Source of the DNA: a virus | IMG/VR virus record: IMGVR_UViG_3300028800_000010 | Coordinates: 1-64,000 of that record | Direction: 5' to 3' (one strand) | DNA: 64,000 nucleotides | Part shown: one piece after another, positions 1-8,600 of the stretch | How positions within the stretch are numbered: position 1 is the stretch's first letter | How the letters are laid out: the number at the start of each line of letters is the position of its first letter | The notes under the pieces: generated by a model | Told to the model about the DNA's origin: nothing | The model's input: the letters and a program-made list of their open reading frames with translations, nothing else | The model's database searches: none | Program-made: the position numbers and the translations under genes

Positions 1-28
1 GGTACCACGTATGAGGAGAAATCAGCCG

Positions 29-1969
29 ATGAAACGATTCCTGCTGATGGCAGTACTTCTGGTGTTCGCCGGCTTCGGTCGTGGCGCGCTTGCACAGAAC
101 TACGGCGCCGAGATCTACGCGGCCGGCGCCTGGGGCCCGGCGCCGTCGACCTCGACCTCAAACCCGCTCTCCTCGGTTCAGCCGATTCACCTCTACTGCT
201 ATTCCTCAGCCGTCTCGGCCTGGGTGCCGGCAGACTCGAGCTGCTTCGGTGGCGGAGGCGGTTCAGGCACCGTCAACGCAGGAACGATCGGCCAGCCCGC
301 CTACTACGCAGCCAGTGGAACGGCGGTGAGCGGGGCGCCAAATTGGCTTTACGACGTCTACGGGAATTTAACATCCACGCAATCGATCACAGCGAATTCT
401 GTTTCATCGCCCACGATTGCTCCTCTTGCTTATCGAGCCTTCGGGGATTCGATCACGACCTGCGCAACGGGGGTGACGATTGGGAGCAACTGCTATGTGA
501 TGCACTGGGCGTATGACCTCGGAACTCTTGTTTCAGGCTCTTATGCGGCGACGAATCGATCTGTTTCCGGGGATCAGTCCGGGGATGTGGTGTGGAGGAT
601 TCAGAGCGCCGACAACCCAGCGGTGTCTGGAACTCCCACGCTCTACTCTCTGCTGATCGGCACCAATGACGCCAATGTAAATGGAATCGGGCCAGGAACG
701 TGGGAGGCCAATTACGAGCTCTTCCATCAAGCGGCTATCGCGTGGTTCGCGCTGCCGACAAAGACGGCCGGATCGACCGCGGCGACGACCGGAACCTGCG
801 CAAACGACACCACCTTTGGAGCGGTTACGGGAGAGCAATGTACCGCGAACGCTTCGACGCTCACATTCTCGTCGTTCACGGCAACGACTGGTCCGGTCTA
901 CATCTTCTATCGTGTGATCTCAACGGATGCGGGAACGTGGACCTATGCCATCGACGGCGGCACGCCGGTTTCAGTCAACACCGCTCCTCCGATCAACTTC
1001 ACGACCGGGAACGGTCACACATCCTCGATGGGCGTGATTCGCGTAAGCGGAGTCGCGGCGGGATCGCACAGCATCGTCTTCACCCAGACGCACTCTGGAA
1101 CGATGTCCATCCTGGCTCTGGCAGCCATTCCCACACTGAATTACACCGCGCTACCCATCGTCGTCGTCGGTGATGTTCCAAACCAGCTGGACGGGAATCT
1201 TCTGAGCACGACACAAGCCTATTCCGCTGATGCCGACGCGGATATTCGCCTCCTGGCTGGAGACGGACTGCATGTCGCTCTGGCTCCGGTTAATGCAGGG
1301 CTGCAGGCTACGACCGCAGCGGCCGATATGTTCAACACGCTCCACCCGAACGATGTGGGGCATCTTGAACTCTACCGGGCATTCCGCGCGGCAGTAAAAG
1401 AGACCGCAGCGTATACGCCGCCGCTCTTCTACAACCCTGCCAGCAATGGAGTTCTGAGCGTAAACATTCAAACCGTGACCTTCGGAGGAACGAACAACGC
1501 TCCTGCCATCAATTACACGTTTAACGTCGGAAATTCGGCAGGCAGCGGAGGGGGCGGGGGAGCCCTTAATATCTTCGGCGGATCAGGCTCGAATGAAGTT
1601 CTTGGCTTTTACTACAACGGAACCCAGACATGGAACTGGGGCATGTATAACGGTGGCCTGTCTACCGGCAACGCCTTGCTGCTTCGTGATGCCGTGGGTG
1701 GGAAAACGATCATCAGTTTCCCCAACAATACTCTGCCGGCGACCTCGCTCACAGGGGACGCGAATGGGCTGAACTTCGGCGGGATCCATGGTGTGGTGAC
1801 GATCTATAGCGCCGCGGGCACAGCACTTCCCACCTGCAACGCAGCCGCCAAGGGCAAAGATGGTGTGGTGAGCGATGCGACGTCGCCCACCTACCTCGGC
1901 ACGTACACAAGCGGAGGCGCCACGATCGCGCCGGTCTTCTGTAACGGAACCAACTGGGTCACGCACTAA
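29..1969 (+). CDS. SGNH/GDSL hydrolase-containing fibre-like protein with signal peptide
   Basis: A 646-residue protein. Residues 1-22 form a clear Sec signal peptide ending ALA-Q. A Gly/Ser-rich linker follows near residues 73-80, then an SGNH hydrolase core: block I AFGDSITT (Ser141 the likely nucleophile), block III-like LIGTNDAN and block V HPNDVGH giving the Asp/His pair. The C-terminal third is Gly/Asn/Thr-rich and beta-like, as in fibres. I chose ATG 29 over ATG 11 because the upstream sequence AGGAGAAATC is then the ribosome site and the signal peptide starts cleanly. The family includes esterases that remove O-acetyl groups from surface glycans, so a receptor-modifying role is plausible. 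A signal peptide is unusual for a tail fibre; the protein might instead be exported. It lies at the edge of the lysis genes and is unlike any other gene in the window except in its leader (compare 63963). Confidence 0.75.
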   Translation: MKRFLLMAVLLVFAGFGRGALAQNYGAEIYAAGAWGPAPSTSTSNPLSSVQPIHLYCYSSAVSAWVPADSSCFGGGGGSGTVNAGTIGQPAYYAASGTAVSGAPNWLYDVYGNLTSTQSITANSVSSPTIAPLAYRAFGDSITTCATGVTIGSNCYVMHWAYDLGTLVSGSYAATNRSVSGDQSGDVVWRIQSADNPAVSGTPTLYSLLIGTNDANVNGIGPGTWEANYELFHQAAIAWFALPTKTAGSTAATTGTCANDTTFGAVTGEQCTANASTLTFSSFTATTGPVYIFYRVISTDAGTWTYAIDGGTPVSVNTAPPINFTTGNGHTSSMGVIRVSGVAAGSHSIVFTQTHSGTMSILALAAIPTLNYTALPIVVVGDVPNQLDGNLLSTTQAYSADADADIRLLAGDGLHVALAPVNAGLQATTAAADMFNTLHPNDVGHLELYRAFRAAVKETAAYTPPLFYNPASNGVLSVNIQTVTFGGTNNAPAINYTFNVGNSAGSGGGGGALNIFGGSGSNEVLGFYYNGTQTWNWGMYNGGLSTGNALLLRDAVGGKTIISFPNNTLPATSLTGDANGLNFGGIHGVVTIYSAAGTALPTCNAAAKGKDGVVSDATSPTYLGTYTSGGATIAPVFCNGTNWVTH

Positions 1970-2022
1970 CTGGATCACTTTCCCCTGCTTCGCCCTATTT
2001 TTGAAACGTTCAAGAGGAGCAG

Positions 2023-2262
2023 ATGGAAGAGACGGAGCTGAAGAGTGCAGTCAGGAAGATTTACACCGACATGTACACCGGGGATGGAAAGGCCAACCCG
2101 CCGGTGACGGTGCGATTGTCTGACCTTGAAAAAGGCCAATCAAGCACGGAGGAGCGCGTGGACAAAATCGAATCGAAGATCGACAAGGGCTTCTGGATCG
2201 TTCTCGGGTCGCTGGCGACCGCGTTGCTGCAGCTTGCGATCCTCGCCTTCAAACACAGCTAA
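2023..2262 (+). CDS. Small membrane protein, possible lysis accessory (XhlA-like layout)
   Basis: 79 residues. A charged N-terminal half (about residues 1-57) has heptad-like spacing, including VDKIESKIDKGF. One C-terminal transmembrane helix (GFWIVLGSLATALLQLAILAF) is followed by KHS. The start has a ribosome site (AAGAGGAGCAG). This layout, a cytoplasmic coiled coil plus one C-terminal membrane segment, matches small phage proteins of the hemolysin XhlA type that sit beside holins. Two more membrane proteins and an endolysin follow within 2 kb, so a lysis role is inferred from context only. Confidence 0.6.
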   Translation: MEETELKSAVRKIYTDMYTGDGKANPPVTVRLSDLEKGQSSTEERVDKIESKIDKGFWIVLGSLATALLQLAILAFKHS

Positions 2263-2293
2263 ACCGCGCTAGCGGAAAAACGGAGAAAGCCCT

Positions 2294-2539
2294 ATGAACA
2301 TTCTCGTCAACGTAGCAGCCAACCTGTTGCAGCGTGCCTTCGGATCAAAGCCAAACACGCTGCTCACCGTCACCGGCCTGGTCGGAGCAGCTGCAGCCGG
2401 GGTCGGCGCTTTTCCGCCCGCGGCGCTCCCGGCCAAGTATCAGCCCTGGCTGATCGGGATCGGCGGCTTCCTCGGGGCTCTGGCCGGCGTGCTCGGCCAT
2501 GGCCAGAACGCGGCTCTGCCTCCATCGGTCACCAAGTAA
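2294..2539 (+). CDS. Holin-like small membrane protein
   Basis: 81 residues with two hydrophobic segments: LLTVTGLVGAAAAGVGAF and, after KYQP, WLIGIGGFLGALAGVL. The C-terminus is short and hydrophilic. GGAGAAAGCCCT precedes the ATG. Size, Gly/Ala-rich membrane segments and position between a membrane protein and the endolysin region suggest a holin. No family signature is recognised, so the function is inferred. Confidence 0.6.
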   Translation: MNILVNVAANLLQRAFGSKPNTLLTVTGLVGAAAAGVGAFPPAALPAKYQPWLIGIGGFLGALAGVLGHGQNAALPPSVTK

Positions 2540-2863
2540 ATGCTCGATCTGCCCGACCCACTCTCAGACCTGCTCGGTGTGTTCTTCAAGCGCGCTCTCG
2601 ACTCGAAGATCGCAAAGCGCGCCGAGCTGGTGCTTGAGATGGGAATTGCTTCAACAATCGCGGGGCTCGGTGCCACGGGCGCGTCTCTCGTGGCGAACAT
2701 GCCTGTCCCCTGGTCGATCGGCGCCGGCATGGTCGCGTCCGCGATTGCGCTGCTTGCCACGTTCCAGGCTTCACCGAACTCGAAGGGTCTGGTGATCTCG
2801 CTGCAGGACGAGGTCCCGGACAAGAAACTCGACTCCAACATCACCACGATTGAGAGGAAATAA
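2540..2863 (+). CDS. Holin-like or phage membrane protein
   Basis: 107 residues, starting directly after the stop codon of the preceding gene. A polar N-terminus (MLDLPDPLSDLLGVFFKRAL) is followed by two adjacent hydrophobic stretches at about residues 35-53 and 55-74, and a charged tail (DEVPDKKLDSN). It forms a tandem pair with the preceding holin-like gene. Such pairs can be holin and antiholin, but nothing in the sequence proves which is which. Confidence 0.55.
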   Translation: MLDLPDPLSDLLGVFFKRALDSKIAKRAELVLEMGIASTIAGLGATGASLVANMPVPWSIGAGMVASAIALLATFQASPNSKGLVISLQDEVPDKKLDSNITTIERK

Positions 2864-2867
2864 CGCC

Positions 2868-3413
2868 ATGCGTAAAATCGCAGTCTTCGCCCTTGCCGTC
2901 GCTCTGGTCGCTCTGCCTGCCGTCGTCGTCGCGCAGACCGCCACGCCGCCACCTTCGACTTCGAACGGCTTCTCCGGGGCTTCTGAAGCTGTCGCGCTTC
3001 ACTACGCCGGCGAGTGGAGCCCGGCCACCGACGTGACGCAGAGCTTCGATTTTCTCGATTTCGGGAAGACCAAGACCAATCACATCTACCTCGAGGGTCA
3101 TGAGCTGATCGCGCCCACACCCGGGTTCAACATCTACGCCGGCGGCCTCAAGTTCGAGCCCGACCTCTCGAGCCTGTTCAAGAAGACCAACGTCCAGGCG
3201 GGCAGCTTCTCGGCGTTCTTCAATGGGTCGGCCGGCAACGGCGTGCCTTCAGCGGGCGGCTCGCATATCTCGTTTCTGCTGGGCGGCGGAGTGAAGTACA
3301 ACGTCACCTCGAACCTGAGCTGGCAGTCGCTCCAGGCGCAATACGGCCGCTTCGGGTCGAATCAGTTTGTGGTGATCTCGACCGGGTTGTCGTTCATTTT
3401 CGCCGGTAAGTAA
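2868..3413 (+). CDS. Secreted outer-membrane beta-barrel-like protein
   Basis: 181 residues from ATG 2868, which follows GAGAGGAAATAACGCC. Residues 1-23 form a signal peptide ending VVVAQ. The rest alternates polar and hydrophobic residues in beta-strand style with many Gly/Asn turns, and the C-terminus (VISTGLSFIFAGK) resembles the last strand of an outer-membrane barrel, although the terminal residue is Lys rather than Phe. This suggests a small porin-like protein placed in the host envelope. In a phage lysis cluster such a protein could mask a receptor or help disrupt the envelope. The fold is inferred from pattern alone. Confidence 0.6.
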   Translation: MRKIAVFALAVALVALPAVVVAQTATPPPSTSNGFSGASEAVALHYAGEWSPATDVTQSFDFLDFGKTKTNHIYLEGHELIAPTPGFNIYAGGLKFEPDLSSLFKKTNVQAGSFSAFFNGSAGNGVPSAGGSHISFLLGGGVKYNVTSNLSWQSLQAQYGRFGSNQFVVISTGLSFIFAGK

Positions 3414-3424
3414 ACCACGGCAAA

Positions 3425-3441
3425 TATGACGGGCTGTCATA
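3425..3441. promoter_or_regulatory. Operator-like 17-bp inverted repeat, site a
   Basis: TATGACGGGCTGTCATA: seven-base arms around a 3-base centre with one mismatch to the consensus TATGACA-N3-TGTCATA found at four other places in this window. It lies between the outer-membrane-like gene and the endolysin gene, so it could govern endolysin expression. Confidence 0.55.
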
Positions 3442-3553
3442 GCGGCCCTCGTCGACCTTGTGTGCGTTGGGGAAGCGTGCACAAGCCGGCAGCCGGGCCC
3501 GCGGACTCTACCGACCTCCAGAGGGTGGGCCTGGGCTGCCACAAAGGGAAAGC

Positions 3554-4006
3554 ATGACCATTCAAGATCAGGTTTTCATGGCGATCGCGGCATGGAAAGA
3601 GAACCGCGGCGGCCTCACGCCGGGCATGAAGAGCGTGATCAACGTGATCGTGAACCGGTCAACCCGGGACAAGGTGACGCCTTACACCGAAGCCACGCGC
3701 CGCCTGCAGTTCTCGTCGGTGACGGCCCCCGGCGACCCGGAGCTGGTCATCTGGGCGCTTGACCAGGACCCGCAGTGGCTGAACGCGCTCTTTATGGCCC
3801 AGCAGGCCGCGGGCGGAATTCTTGAGGACATCACCAACGGGTCGGTTGATTACTACGCACCAAAAGCCCTCACCGCAGACCGCATCGACCCCGTGCCCTA
3901 CACCCTGCCCGATGGGACATCGGTGCCGTTCCCCAAGGGCTGGAATCGCACGAAGCTGGTCTTTGAAGTTGAAATCGCCGGCCAACTCTTCTTCCGGGAG
4001 AACTGA
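3554..4006 (+). CDS. Endolysin-like cell wall hydrolase (SleB/Hydrolase_2 type)
   Basis: 150 residues. The N-terminal part (IQDQVFMAIAAWKENRGG, then INVIVNRSTRD) matches the SleB/CwlJ-type hydrolase pattern in which an acidic residue following a short helix precedes a VxNR motif; Glu16 of AWKENRGG is the probable catalytic acid. Further on come YYAP and P-x-GWN, also usual for this family. Its role would be peptidoglycan cleavage at lysis. ATG 3554 is chosen because AAAGGGAAAGC precedes it; longer readings add Arg-rich sequence unlike the family. It stands beside holin-like genes and has operator site a upstream. Confidence 0.75.
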   Translation: MTIQDQVFMAIAAWKENRGGLTPGMKSVINVIVNRSTRDKVTPYTEATRRLQFSSVTAPGDPELVIWALDQDPQWLNALFMAQQAAGGILEDITNGSVDYYAPKALTADRIDPVPYTLPDGTSVPFPKGWNRTKLVFEVEIAGQLFFREN

Positions 4007-4009
4007 CCA

Positions 4010-4198
4010 ATGGCAGGAGCGAAAGAACACTGGATGGCCGATGCCTTCAAGAAGGCCCACAAGGGGCGGCTCCATCGTGCGCTCGGGGTCGACGAGTCGA
4101 AGACCATCCCGGAAGACAAGATGCGCGCGGCGCTTCACGGTCACAAGGGCCTCGCGGTCCAGCGGATGGCCCAGGCCGCGCATAACGCCAACAAGTAA
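4010..4198 (+). CDS. Small conserved-type phage protein
   Basis: 62 residues, basic and helical: MAGAKEHWMADAFKKAHKG at the start and an Ala/His-rich end (QRMAQAAHNANK). It begins three bases after the endolysin stop, so it is co-transcribed and probably translationally coupled. Similar short proteins with a KEHWI...A..KPGALH pattern are widespread in phages. No function is assigned. Confidence 0.65.
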   Translation: MAGAKEHWMADAFKKAHKGRLHRALGVDESKTIPEDKMRAALHGHKGLAVQRMAQAAHNANK

Positions 4199-4223
4199 CC
4201 AGCCCCCAGATTGGAGAACCACC

Positions 4224-4982
4224 ATGCATGAGGTCTATACCGCAGTGAAGGGCGAGCTCGTCTCGGCCCAGCTGCCGCTCTATACGGGCGAGCGCCAGGT
4301 GCGCGCGGCCCTGATCGTCTCGGTTGGTCTCGGCCCCGTGGCCGGACAAACCCGGCTCGCCCTTGCCGGCGGCGCCCACGTCGACGTTTCGAAGAACTGG
4401 GTCCAGGCGAACCCGCCCGCGGTCGGCGCCTACTACGTGCAGGATCCTCTCGCGCAAAGCCCGGAAGTCGTGGCCGCCGATACCTTCGAGGCTGCATTCG
4501 CGCTCGAAACTGGCGGAACGTTCACGGCCGGAGCGGCAGAGAATGCAGAGAATTCGGGAGCAGGCGAGCAGGCTGGGACCGGCCACATCGTCGACGACTT
4601 CGCGAAGCTCGACGAGCACCCGGGTTTCATCGAGTGGTTCAAGGAGCTCGCGAACGCCGAGCTGCTCGGCACGAAGCTTGCGAATCTCTTCCACCGCAAC
4701 GTCTACGGCGAGGATGCCCCGACGGGAGGTCAGGCCCAGACCGTAACCGCCGCGGTGCCGGTGTCGCAGTACGAAGCCCAGATCGATCAGCTCACCCGCG
4801 AGCGCGATGGTGCAAGGGCGCGCATCACCGATCTCGAAGCGCAGTTGGCGGCAACGGCCAAGCCGGAAGTTATTCAGCCGAGCGCTGCCGATCTCGACAA
4901 GGTTGCTGAAGAACAGAAGGCTGCGAGCGATACGGCGGGCGGGGGCACCAGTGTCGAGACGGAACAAGCGCAACACGAGTAA
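4224..4982 (+). CDS. Phage structural-region protein with C-terminal coiled coil
   Basis: 252 residues. The N-terminal half is mixed alpha/beta with many Val/Ala strands. The segment at about residues 115-145 (HPGFIEWFKELANAELLG) is amphipathic. A heptad coiled coil follows at about residues 178-205 (YEAQIDQLTRERDGARARI), then an acidic Glu/Ala/Gln tail. TTGGAGAACCACC precedes the ATG. The reading overlaps the next gene by 32 bases. It could be a virion-morphogenesis or decoration factor; not recognised. Confidence 0.65.
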   Translation: MHEVYTAVKGELVSAQLPLYTGERQVRAALIVSVGLGPVAGQTRLALAGGAHVDVSKNWVQANPPAVGAYYVQDPLAQSPEVVAADTFEAAFALETGGTFTAGAAENAENSGAGEQAGTGHIVDDFAKLDEHPGFIEWFKELANAELLGTKLANLFHRNVYGEDAPTGGQAQTVTAAVPVSQYEAQIDQLTRERDGARARITDLEAQLAATAKPEVIQPSAADLDKVAEEQKAASDTAGGGTSVETEQAQHE

Positions 4983-5295
4983 CGGCGGCGCCCGGCTGCG
5001 GATCGTCTCCGCGGCCGAGCTGATGCTGATCCGCGAGCAGCTTGAGCAGGTGTCGCGCCCCGGCACGGACCCGCTCAAGCAGGCTGCGGTCCTTACGTGG
5101 GCGATGCAGTACCAGGGCGCCTACTTCCATACCCGCGGCGGCGGACTGCGCCGCGTGTTTCCAAAGGCCACCGAAATCGTGCTCTTTCAGGGCGTGCCCA
5201 CGAGCGCGAGCGGCAAGGCTTTGCTTTCCGAGTTCAGAAGCAAGGGAGAAGAAGATGCCACAGGTCAACCCCAAGCGGACGCGCTACGCGATTAA
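4951..5295 (+). CDS. Hypothetical phage protein, GTG start inside the preceding gene
   Basis: 114 residues from GTG 4951, with the purine-rich GCGGGCGGGGGC upstream. The body starts RLRIVSAAELMLIREQLEQV and contains GAYFHTRGGGLRRVFPKATEI. The composition is ordinary for this phage, whereas the other frames here are Arg/Pro-rich, so the reading is credible even though it overlaps genes at both ends (4982 and 5255). Not recognised. Confidence 0.55.
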   Translation: MSRRNKRNTSNGGARLRIVSAAELMLIREQLEQVSRPGTDPLKQAAVLTWAMQYQGAYFHTRGGGLRRVFPKATEIVLFQGVPTSASGKALLSEFRSKGEEDATGQPQADALRD

Positions 5296-5656
5296 CGGCT
5301 CAGGCGGTGCGGCGGTTGTCATCCGCCTGACCGTGTGGGCCAAGTATGTTTCGATCGACGAGGACACGACCGCGAACGCCGGCATCGCGCAAGGCCTGCA
5401 GGGTTACGCGCTCTCGCCCTTCGCGCAGTCGACCAACATCCTCGACCACGCCGAAGCCTTGCCGAGCGGTGTCTCGCACTACGACTTCGGCGACCAGTTC
5501 CATATGCAGTCGGACACCACGACGCCGCTTGGCAATCCAGGCTCAGCCGGCAACGTCGACGTGCCCGGCGGCCGGGCCACGCTCGGCACGCCTCTGGTTT
5601 CGCTTCAGTCGGCGTCCGTAACCGCAACCGCGGTCTTTGTGACGGAGTACGCCTAA
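5255..5656 (+). CDS. Hypothetical structural protein, possible decoration or head-fibre
   Basis: 133 residues from ATG 5255 after GGGAGAAGAAG. Beta-rich, with Gly/Ser/Thr/Val runs (AINGSGGAAVVIRLTVWAKY, GGRATLGTPLVSLQSASV). The reading overlaps the previous gene by 41 bases and its stop shares an A with the next start (TAATG). The composition suits a small virion surface protein just before the portal, but no homology is recognised. Confidence 0.6.
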   Translation: MPQVNPKRTRYAINGSGGAAVVIRLTVWAKYVSIDEDTTANAGIAQGLQGYALSPFAQSTNILDHAEALPSGVSHYDFGDQFHMQSDTTTPLGNPGSAGNVDVPGGRATLGTPLVSLQSASVTATAVFVTEYA

Positions 5657-5973
5657 TGTTCGGCCTCGTAAAACGCGCGCGATTGCTCGATGCCGAAAGG
5701 CGCGTAGTCGATATCCGCCTGGTCGCCCTCAGGGCCGAGCGCGCGGGCGAAGAGCTGATGCGCGAGCTTGAAATCGAGAAGAAGCTGCGCGCCTCGGCAG
5801 AGGCCGAGCGCGACCGGCTGCAACTGATTCTGACCGCCCATCCGATCGAGCCTGCGGAACTGGCGCCCGCGAAGGCGCCCGAGCCCGAGCCGGCTGAACC
5901 TATCCGCGTGCTGACCGGTCTTGAAGTCGTCGCACGCGCAACGCTGCACCGCAACGCTCACCACAAGGGTTAA
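5656..5973 (+). CDS. Small coiled-coil phage protein
   Basis: 105 residues. Residues 1-60 form a continuous charged helix (LLDAERRVVDIRLVALRAER and RELEIEKKLRASAEAERDRL). A Pro/Glu/Ala linker and a short basic end follow. The start overlaps the preceding stop (TAATG), so translation is coupled. It lies directly upstream of the portal gene. A role as a morphogenesis factor is possible but unproven. Confidence 0.6.
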   Translation: MFGLVKRARLLDAERRVVDIRLVALRAERAGEELMRELEIEKKLRASAEAERDRLQLILTAHPIEPAELAPAKAPEPEPAEPIRVLTGLEVVARATLHRNAHHKG

Positions 5974-5982
5974 CCGACACCT

Positions 5983-8565
5983 ATGCGCGCAGCTACCCCC
6001 ATCTCGGCCTTCATGGCGCCCGGCCAGGCAATGGCCAACCCCGGTCCTCAGAACCCGCAGGAGGCGACGCGCGTGAAGCGCCCGTCGAGCCCCGGCCAGC
6101 CGATCGACTACTTCTCGACCTTCGGCGTCACGGACGAAGACAAGAACAAGCTGGTCTCGATCATTGCCGACCTGCGCTCGAACTGGATGCAGGACCGCAT
6201 GGAGCGCATCCGCGTCTGGATGCTCAACGTGATGTTTGAGAAGGGCATTCAGTGGGTCGGCTGGGATCAGACCGCCAACTGCTGGTTCGACGCGCTTTCC
6301 GAGATGCGCAATAACGGCCTGGTCGAAGACGGCGAGTCGGTTGAGCTTGAGCGGTGGATGAACAACGTCACCCTGATGTTCAAGCAGATCTTCGTCGGCA
6401 ACCTGACCCGCGCGCTGCCACATTCCGTCGTCCGCCCGCAGGATGCCGAAAAGCCCGACGATACGCAGACTGCCAAGGCTTCCCAAGACCTGATTCAGAT
6501 CCTCGACCGCAAGAACCATGTGCGGAAGATGATTCGCACCATCTACGAGTACCTCTACACGTTCGGCTGCTACTTCCGCTACACCCGGCCCGTGCTCGAT
6601 GGCGTCGAGAACGGCTACGACGAAGAGGCCATCTTCGACGACCTGGAGATCCAGATGCCGGCGCGGATGAAGTGCATGCAGTGCGGCCTGGAGACCGCCG
6701 CCGACAAGCTGCCCAACGACCAGGCGATGCCGTCATGCCCCGGCTGCCAGACGCCCATGGGCCCCGAGAGCTACTACGCGGCCGGCGAAGGCAACCGGAT
6801 GAGCCTGCAGCAGACTGGGGTGACCCGGATCCCGCGCGCCTCGGTCAAGCAGACCATCCACTCGCCGCTTGAGATCGACGTCGATCCCAATGTCAAGGAA
6901 TGGTGGATGTCTGAGGTTCTCTCGTTTGACCGCGAGATCGGCTTCGGCGAATCGCTCAAGCTCTTCCCTGCCTTCCGCGATCAGATCAAGCCCGGCGCCT
7001 CGGTTGGAACTACGCCCAACGCCGACTGGGAAAAGCTGATGCGCGTCCAGTTGAAGTCGGTCACCTCGGGCTATGCTTCCGACCTCGGTTTGTCCCGGCC
7101 GACCTACTCCGAGAACTGGGTAAACCCGACCGCCTTCTGGCAAAACGCAGATGCCGAATTTGCAGGCCGCATGGAGCAGATGTTCCCCGAAGGCGTCAAG
7201 GTCTCCTTCGTCGGCTCGACGGTCGTCGATATCCGCCCCGCATGCATGCGCCGCGAGTGGTCGAGCTGCCGGCTCTACGAGGCCTACGGTCCTTACTGCC
7301 CGTCGATTGCTGAAAGAGTCGTTCCCTTCAATCAGCGGTTCAACGCGACCATGCAGATGCTCGACGACTGGATGCAGCGCAGCTCGACGGGCCTGAACGT
7401 CGTCGCCGCCGAGCGCATCGACAAGCAGAAACTCGACAAGCGTCCCCTGATTCCCGGCCACGTCTTCGAGATCCCGATGCGCATTGGCGGCGAGCGCGTG
7501 CCGATGTCGGAAGTCTTCGCGCACTTCGACCTGCCCATGAACGAGGCGGCCTGGAACTACCCGCAGATGCTTTTGACCTTCTGTCAGCTGATTGCAGGCT
7601 TGCCGCCGCAGACCGCCGGAGTGGGAACCATGCCCGGCGTCGACACAGCCACCGGCCAGCAGCAGATGCTCGGCCAGGCGACCGAAGCGCTCCAGCCCTA
7701 CTGGGAGAACGTCAAGGACGAGTGCGCGCAGGCAGCCTGGAACGCGATTATCTGCGCCAAGCGCCTGATGGAAGTGGGCGCCATGCAGAAGCTCCACCAG
7801 TCGGAAGAAGCCAAGGGCGCGGGCTGGCGCAACAAGACCGTCACCTCGAACCAGATGCAGGGCGAGATCGAAGTGTTCTCCGATCAAGACCAGGGCCTGC
7901 CCGTGTCGCCCGACGAGTTGCGGAAGACCTTCACCATGATGTTCAAGGAGCTCTCGAGTAACAACCCCGCCGCCCAGGAGTGGTTCAAGGTGCCGGCCAA
8001 CCAGGACATGGTGCTTTCGACCATGATCCCCGGATCGGTCTCGCCCGTCGCCGCGCAGATCACCAAGACCCAGATGGATATTCAGATTCTGGTGTCGAAG
8101 CCCGCGCAGACCATCCTCGACCAGAATGGCAAGCCGGTGTCGAAGCTCCCGATCGAGCCGGACAAGAACGTCGAAGACTTCCCGACCGCGAAGGAATGTC
8201 TGCGCATGTACATGCTCGAAGAGTGCGACCTCCGGTTCTCGGACCCCGAGGCCTGGGACCGGCTCAATCAGTACGCCGACATGCTCGAGGATCTCGACTC
8301 GCAGATTGCTGCCGAGCGCGCGGAGCGGCAGATGAAAGTCAACCAGGCCGGCCAGCCGCCGGCGCCGCCTGCTGATCCCGGCCAGCAGGCCATCTTGCAG
8401 GAAGTCCAGTCGCTCGGCACGCAAATGCTTGCTCGGCTCGGCCAGCTCGCGATGCTCCCGCCGCTGCCCAAAGGCACGAGCGTAGCCGCGCAGGTCTCAG
8501 CCGCAAACGACGTCGCCAAAACCGCCACCGATATCGCCAAGATGGCAGCGGCCGGCAAAAAGTAG
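5983..8565 (+). CDS. Portal protein
   Basis: 860 residues. Length, position upstream of scaffold-like and capsid genes, and the pattern of long helices with Trp/Tyr-rich segments (IRVWMLNVMFEKGIQWVGW; ERIDKQKLDKRPLIPGHVFE) fit a large podovirus-type portal, which would form the dodecameric DNA channel at one vertex. The C-terminal part is helical and Gln/Ala-rich (about residues 740-860), as expected for a barrel extension. Odd feature: residues about 230-257 carry a four-cysteine zinc ribbon (CMQCG ... CPGCQ), not usual in portals. The same kind of ribbon is found in the protein at 13047. No portal signature can be checked without a profile search, so the call rests on context and size. Confidence 0.75.
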   Translation: MRAATPISAFMAPGQAMANPGPQNPQEATRVKRPSSPGQPIDYFSTFGVTDEDKNKLVSIIADLRSNWMQDRMERIRVWMLNVMFEKGIQWVGWDQTANCWFDALSEMRNNGLVEDGESVELERWMNNVTLMFKQIFVGNLTRALPHSVVRPQDAEKPDDTQTAKASQDLIQILDRKNHVRKMIRTIYEYLYTFGCYFRYTRPVLDGVENGYDEEAIFDDLEIQMPARMKCMQCGLETAADKLPNDQAMPSCPGCQTPMGPESYYAAGEGNRMSLQQTGVTRIPRASVKQTIHSPLEIDVDPNVKEWWMSEVLSFDREIGFGESLKLFPAFRDQIKPGASVGTTPNADWEKLMRVQLKSVTSGYASDLGLSRPTYSENWVNPTAFWQNADAEFAGRMEQMFPEGVKVSFVGSTVVDIRPACMRREWSSCRLYEAYGPYCPSIAERVVPFNQRFNATMQMLDDWMQRSSTGLNVVAAERIDKQKLDKRPLIPGHVFEIPMRIGGERVPMSEVFAHFDLPMNEAAWNYPQMLLTFCQLIAGLPPQTAGVGTMPGVDTATGQQQMLGQATEALQPYWENVKDECAQAAWNAIICAKRLMEVGAMQKLHQSEEAKGAGWRNKTVTSNQMQGEIEVFSDQDQGLPVSPDELRKTFTMMFKELSSNNPAAQEWFKVPANQDMVLSTMIPGSVSPVAAQITKTQMDIQILVSKPAQTILDQNGKPVSKLPIEPDKNVEDFPTAKECLRMYMLEECDLRFSDPEAWDRLNQYADMLEDLDSQIAAERAERQMKVNQAGQPPAPPADPGQQAILQEVQSLGTQMLARLGQLAMLPPLPKGTSVAAQVSAANDVAKTATDIAKMAAAGKK

Positions 8566-8600
8566 TTACCACCCGTAACGCAAAAGGAGAGTAGCGCCCC

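Noticed and set aside
6733-8424. 563-residue open frame on the minus strand inside the portal gene
   Set aside because: Composition is that of an antisense frame to GC-rich codons; no motifs or start signals.
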